Shown: positions 5,906 to 9,017 of the stretch, piece after piece
Position numbering within the stretch: position 1 is the first letter of the stretch
How the letters are laid out: the number at the start of each line of letters is the position of its first letter
From: JBBDWJ01 sp040902925
GTDB lineage: Bacteria; Acidobacteriota; Terriglobia; Bryobacterales; UBA6623
Assembly: GCA_040902925.1 (NCBI GenBank)
Contig: JBBDWJ010000028.1
Location: forward strand, 1-9,017
Length of the DNA: 9,017 nucleotides
Direction: 5' to 3'
Translations under genes and position numbers: made by a program
The notes under the pieces: model-generated
Database searches by the model: none
What the model was told of the DNA's origin: nothing
What the model saw: only the letters and a program-made list of their open reading frames with translations

Positions 5906-6763
5906 ATGGCTAGGGGCTCGCAGAATCTCTTTGTGGATGATGACGGCCTATTGACTCCCGACGTTGGGGGCTGGGCGGAGACGAAATATCGCCTTTTGGC
6001 CCTCTACGGCGAGTTGTTCTCGACCGGCATGAAGAACAAATGGGATCAGCGAGTCTATCTCGATTTGTACGCAGGGGCCGGCCACAGCCGCATCCAGGGA
6101 ACAAGAAAATGTCTCAAGGGCTCTCCCATAATCGCGCTGACGGTTGCGCACCCATTCGACAAATACATCTTCTGCGAAGAACGTGAAGATCTGCTTGACG
6201 CCTTGAAGGCTCGTGTCAAGCGGCTCGGGACACGAGCCGATGTGGTTTACATCTCTGGCAACTGCGACACTCAAGTCGAGAAGATTTACGGCCAAATACC
6301 AAAGGGCTCGTCGACGAACAAGGTACTGAGCCTTTGTCTGGTCGACCCGTTCGACTTCGGGCTCAAATTTGCGACCTTGAGCAGGCTCTCTGCTGTCTTC
6401 ATCGATTTCGTCGTCCTACTTGCCATTGGCATGGACGCGAATCGCAACTATGAACATTACGTTGAGGGCAGTTCCAAGAAGATTGACGAGACACTCGGGA
6501 ACAAGGAATGGCGCGAACGTTGGAAGGCGGTTGGTATCAGGAGAAAGGACTTCAGGCCGTTCCTGGCGGGTGAGTTCAGCAAAAGCATGGAATCCCTCGG
6601 TTACCTCAAGAAGCCGCTGGATCGCATGAAACAGGTGCGGTCGTTCGATAAAAACTTGCCGCTTTATTACCTTGCGCTGTTCTCGCGGAACGAAACGGCC
6701 TTCCGCTTCTGGGATGACGTGCTCAAATACAGCACCGACCAGAAAACATTTTGGAAACTCTGA
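5906..6763 (+). CDS. tcmP: Three-Cys-motif partner protein TcmP
   Basis: 285 aa, ATG at 5906, a few bases after the predicted transcription start. It matches the TcmP family (TIGR04474 type), whose genes sit next to a three-Cys-motif protein, as here. Visible landmarks: an N-terminal WAETKYRLLALYGELFSTGM helix, a nucleotide- or SAM-binding-like loop VYLDLYAGAG (about 50-59), an acidic strand end KYIFCEERED (86-95), and LCLVDPFDFG (about 143-152), which resembles motif IV of class I methyltransferases. The C-terminal half is charged and helical. I infer a Rossmann-like, possibly methyltransferase-related fold; the reaction is unknown. The stop codon abuts the next start (TGA-ATG), so the two proteins are made together. 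Base composition is less GC-rich than the neighbours, suggesting transfer. Confidence 0.85.
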   Translation: MARGSQNLFVDDDGLLTPDVGGWAETKYRLLALYGELFSTGMKNKWDQRVYLDLYAGAGHSRIQGTRKCLKGSPIIALTVAHPFDKYIFCEEREDLLDALKARVKRLGTRADVVYISGNCDTQVEKIYGQIPKGSSTNKVLSLCLVDPFDFGLKFATLSRLSAVFIDFVVLLAIGMDANRNYEHYVEGSSKKIDETLGNKEWRERWKAVGIRRKDFRPFLAGEFSKSMESLGYLKKPLDRMKQVRSFDKNLPLYYLALFSRNETAFRFWDDVLKYSTDQKTFWKL

Positions 6764-7570
6764 ATGTCACTGCTTTCAAAAATCGAGTGGACGGATGCGA
6801 CATGGAACCCAGTTCGCGGCTGCACGAAGATCAGTCCCGGCTGCAAACACTGCTACGCAGAGAGATTTGCGGAGCGTTTCCGCGGAGTGAAAGGTCATCC
6901 CTTCGAGCAAGGCTTCGACCCACGTCTCGTTCCGACCAAGCTTGGCGAGCCTCTGCGCTGGAGTGCGCCAAAGATGATATTCGTCAACTCCATGAGTGAT
7001 TTGTTCCACGAGGCCGTGCCGCTTTCGTATATCGAGAAGGTGGTTGCGACGATGCAGATTGCGAACTGGCACACCTATCAAGTGCTCACGAAGCGCTCTG
7101 AGCGTCTGCGAGACCTGCTTTGCGGGCCGCTTCGGCAAGCCGCAAATCATGCCCACATATGGTGGGGAGTATCAGTGGAGGACCGTGAGTACGGTCTTCC
7201 ACGAATCGTCGACTTGCAATCGACGCCAGCCGCTGTGCGCTTCCTCTCTGTCGAACCGCTACTGGAAGATGTCGGAGAGCTACCGCTCGATGGCATCTCT
7301 TGGGTCATTGTCGGCGGCGAAAGCGGACCAGGCGCACGGCCGATGAAAGAGGAGTGGGTCCTTTCCATTCGGAAACAGTGCACGGCCGCCAAAATTCCGT
7401 TCTTTTTTAAACAGTGGGGCGGTACGCGCAAGAAGGCGGCAGGCAGAACGCTCCGGGGCAAGACTCACGATGAGCTTCCCGCACGCGTGCAAAACCCAAC
7501 GCTGCCAACACGACTGCGCCTCAAACAAGCGCTCGAAATCGAGAATTCTGCCCTCGTGCAGTTGGTCTAG
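6764..7570 (+). CDS. DUF5131 (phage Gp37/Gp68-like) three-Cys-motif protein
   Basis: 268 aa, ATG immediately after the TcmP stop; there is no separate ribosome-binding site, so translation is probably coupled. Family landmarks in order: IEWTDATWNPVRGC (7-20), the cysteine motif C20-x6-C27-x2-C30 followed by YAERFAERF, IFVNSMSDLFHE, QVLTKRSERL, WWGVSVEDREYG, RFLSVEPLLE, WVIVGGESGPGARPM and PFFFKQWGG. These match PF07505/DUF5131, often annotated as phage Gp37/Gp68. The cysteine cluster suggests an iron-sulfur, radical-SAM-like site, but the spacing differs from the classical Cx3Cx2C and no activity is established. The gene looks complete. No toxin, integrase or terminator follows; 46 bp downstream lies a dead antitoxin gene on the other strand. 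Confidence 0.9.
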   Translation: MSLLSKIEWTDATWNPVRGCTKISPGCKHCYAERFAERFRGVKGHPFEQGFDPRLVPTKLGEPLRWSAPKMIFVNSMSDLFHEAVPLSYIEKVVATMQIANWHTYQVLTKRSERLRDLLCGPLRQAANHAHIWWGVSVEDREYGLPRIVDLQSTPAAVRFLSVEPLLEDVGELPLDGISWVIVGGESGPGARPMKEEWVLSIRKQCTAAKIPFFFKQWGGTRKKAAGRTLRGKTHDELPARVQNPTLPTRLRLKQALEIENSALVQLV

Positions 7571-7615
7571 GCGATAAGGAGCTCAGCAACACGGGATTCA
7601 CAGCCTACATGCACG

Positions 7616-7831
7616 TCAGGCTGGAAGGCCGACATTCTGCTCGCGGGCCAGATCGGCTGCGTAGGCTAGCGCCGCTTAGATCGCCTCGGGGGTAAGGGAG
7701 GGGTATTCGTCCTTTGGCAATCGCGCGGCGTGATTGTCCTACACGTCTGCAACCGGAATACGTGTGCCGACGATCCAAGCGGCACCATGCATCACGTTCG
7801 GATCCACCGAAATGTAGACGCGGCAGTTCAT
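7616..7831 (-). pseudogene. DUF433 antitoxin-family pseudogene
   Basis: Translation from ATG 7831 gives an N-terminus typical of DUF433 (VYISVDPNVMHGAAWIVGTR followed by IPVADV), then TAG, then DNHAARLPKDEYPSLTPEAI, then TAA, then AALAYAADLAREQNVGLPA and the natural stop. The order and content match the family (GTRIPV, EYPSLT, AALAYAADLARE). Compared with the family, the stretch around LPKDEYPSL also seems to lack a few residues between the two helices. Two in-frame stops plus a deletion make it non-functional. DUF433 antitoxins usually precede a DUF5615 PIN-like toxin; the 45 bases between this stop and the DUF5131 gene are too short for one, so the toxin is gone. Confidence 0.8.
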
Positions 7832-8005
7832 AGTTTACCCTTCGATTCGCTGCTCCCACGATGCACCAAAGAACCCGACTTGGGTGCGACCTAGGAATCT
7901 GGTGCTGCTGCTGGAAACTCAAACGCTACCCCCAGCATCAAGGGCGGCCATTCCGGCCCCGCGGTGCTATTTGAATAAGTCCCATAGATTGAGAGGAGCC
8001 TGGTC

Positions 8006-8281
8006 ATGCCACGCTTGGGCGAAGACGATGCTTGCATGTCGTTGCGGATTCCTGTCGAGGAGAGAATCCTCCTCCAACGGGCCGCGGCGCTATTGAACAC
8101 CGACTTGACGGCCTTTGTCCGCCAACACAGCGTGAGCGCCGCGCGAGCGGTGATTCGGGAGGCGGAGCACCTGGCGCTTTCCTAGCGAGACAGCCTGCGC
8201 GTGCTGGCCTCGCTGGAGAACCCGCCCAAGCCCAACTCGAGACTGCAGGCCGCAGCCAACGCGCTGCGGAAGCGAAAATGA
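8006..8281 (+). pseudogene. DUF1778 (TacA-like) antitoxin gene with one nonsense codon
   Basis: A strong ribosome-binding site (GAGAGGAG) lies 7 nt before ATG 8006. Residues 1-59 give a ribbon-helix-helix N-terminus (MSLRIPVEERILLQRAAALL, then NTDLTAFVRQHSVSAARAVI) ending in EHLALS. A TAG at 8183-8185 interrupts the frame, and the same frame continues with RDSLRVLASLENPPKPNSRL through AAANALRKRK to TGA at 8279-8281. In relatives the interrupted position is usually Glu in a LSERD motif, so a single GAG-to-TAG change explains the break. The lost segment is the toxin-binding tail. The stop overlaps an ATG (ATGA), the usual junction with a GNAT toxin (TacT), but the downstream frame is not recognisable as GNAT. 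Read-through could still give full-length protein. Confidence 0.8.
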
Positions 8282-8367
8282 GCTCCCCTCAGATCCTGGC
8301 CGGAGAGCGGGCTATCCGAAACACTACCGCCTTCCTCGGCCCGGTCGCGAGTTCGATCCGCCCAGCG

Positions 8368-8396
8368 TTGACACCAACTCCCGCCTCGGCTACCCT
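8368..8396 (+). promoter_or_regulatory. Sigma-70 type promoter for the MFS gene
   Basis: A perfect -35 TTGACA (8368-8373), exactly 17 bases, then TACCCT (8391-8396) as a weak -10. The start of the MFS gene is about 70 bases downstream. The -10 matches the consensus only at three positions, so this is a moderate call. Confidence 0.4.
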
Positions 8397-8468
8397 GCGC
8401 ATTGCCGCCTGCACTGCGGCACTTCCGAGGTTGCGGATTTTTCTTCGTTTCAGGGAGCTTGACCTTTC

Positions 8469-9017
8469 ATGAATCGGGGCAGACTTTTTGCGGCTAGCTG
8501 TTTGGCGCTGGTTACCACTTCGATGGTGTTTTCCATTCGCGCCGACATTCTCGATGCTCTTGGCGCCGACTTCCATCTCTCTCGCACCGAAACCGGCGTT
8601 CTGCTGAGCCCGGCGTTTTTGGGGTTTACGATTTCGGTTTTGATTGGCGGGTCGCTGGTCGATTTTTTCGGCATGCGGCGGCTGCTGATGCTTTCCGGCT
8701 GGGGATACGTGTTTGCCATCGCGGCGATCATTTTTGCGCCGATGCCCGACGCCCCCGTCGTCCCCTACTACCACGACACCGGGTTCATGATTCTTTACGT
8801 CGCGATGTTGGCGCTGGGGCTTTCGCAGGGGCTCGTCGAGGGGGTCATCAATCCCCTTTGCTCCACTCTCTATCCGCATGAGAAAACGCACCGCATGAAC
8901 GTGCTGCACGCTTGGTGGCCGGGCGGGTTGATCATCGGCGGACTGATTGCCGTGGCGATCACGCGGCTGATGGGGCTGGGCGCGGCGGGCGTTGCCGCCT
9001 CCGACGCCACGCTCGGC
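8469..9017 (+). CDS. MFS transporter, N-terminal part (runs off the window)
   Basis: 183 codons from ATG 8469 to the window edge with no stop; AGGGAG lies about 11 nt upstream. Membrane segments are visible at roughly 6-24 (LFAASCLALVTTSMVFSI), 43-62 (GVLLSPAFLGFTISVLIG), 71-91 (RLLMLSGWGYVFAIAAIIFA), 106-125 and 152-172 (PGGLIIGGLIAVAITRLMGL). Between segments 2 and 3 is GGSLVDFFGMRR, the MFS motif A (GxxxDxxGxRR). Substrate cannot be read; the conserved-looking HAWWPGG before segment 5 recalls sugar-type MFS proteins, but this is a guess. The gene has normal high-GC coding character and appears intact as far as seen. Confidence 0.85.
   Translation, partial: MNRGRLFAASCLALVTTSMVFSIRADILDALGADFHLSRTETGVLLSPAFLGFTISVLIGGSLVDFFGMRRLLMLSGWGYVFAIAAIIFAPMPDAPVVPYYHDTGFMILYVAMLALGLSQGLVEGVINPLCSTLYPHEKTHRMNVLHAWWPGGLIIGGLIAVAITRLMGLGAAGVAASDATLG

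Noticed and set aside
7605..7922. Minus-strand open frame of 105 codons across the DUF433 relic
   Set aside because: It is in another frame from the recognisable DUF433 peptide and has no protein-like features.
8289..8909. Minus-strand open frame (206 codons) across the MFS gene
   Set aside because: Antisense to a transporter with visible membrane segments and motif A; its His/Asn/Arg-rich translation is a shadow.

Overview
The window reads as GC-rich chromosomal DNA from a soil-type bacterium, most likely an acidobacterium of the Solibacter/Bryobacter kind. This is inferred from an ADOP-type MacB/FtsX permease relic, a Tat-exported Gfo/Idh/MocA oxidoreductase, many small toxin-antitoxin-like genes and an intergenic inverted repeat of a REP-like type. 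No marker gene fixes the taxonomy.

Left part (about 150-2700, all minus strand). A two-gene DUF4160 plus helix-turn-helix module with a 4-bp ATGA overlap sits behind a perfect palindrome that probably serves as its operator. Next comes an ECF regulatory operon: sigma factor, single-pass Cys-free anti-sigma factor, then a membrane-anchored Spy/CnrX-like helical protein. An ECF-type promoter (GGAACC, 16 nt, CGTC) lies directly before the sigma gene and suggests autoregulation.

Middle (about 2888-5620). A complete secreted Gfo/Idh/MocA dehydrogenase is followed upstream by a 190-bp repeat structure: two facing copies of a 46-nt element enclosing a hairpin and a 7-bp pyrimidine-rich repeat. Two small hypothetical genes follow, one on each strand. 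Then comes an acidobacterial permease gene reduced by internal deletion to its first ~90 and last ~12 codons.

Right part (about 5620-9017, mostly plus strand). An abruptly AT-rich promoter with a perfect extended -10 box inside a 28-bp dyad drives a back-to-back pair: TcmP (three-Cys-motif partner) and a DUF5131/Gp37-Gp68 protein with a C-x6-C-x2-C motif. This pair is less GC-rich than its surroundings and looks like an acquired cassette of unresolved function. It is followed by almost 900 bases with no intact gene, which hold two dead antitoxin genes: a DUF433 gene with two stops and a small deletion, and a DUF1778 (TacA-like) gene with one nonsense codon. Neither has a recognisable toxin left. 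An MFS transporter with a plausible sigma-70 promoter then runs off the right edge.

The main themes are a place where small toxin-antitoxin-like modules arrive and decay, and within it an apparently intact, self-regulated TcmP/DUF5131 cassette, the best candidate for a poorly described system.
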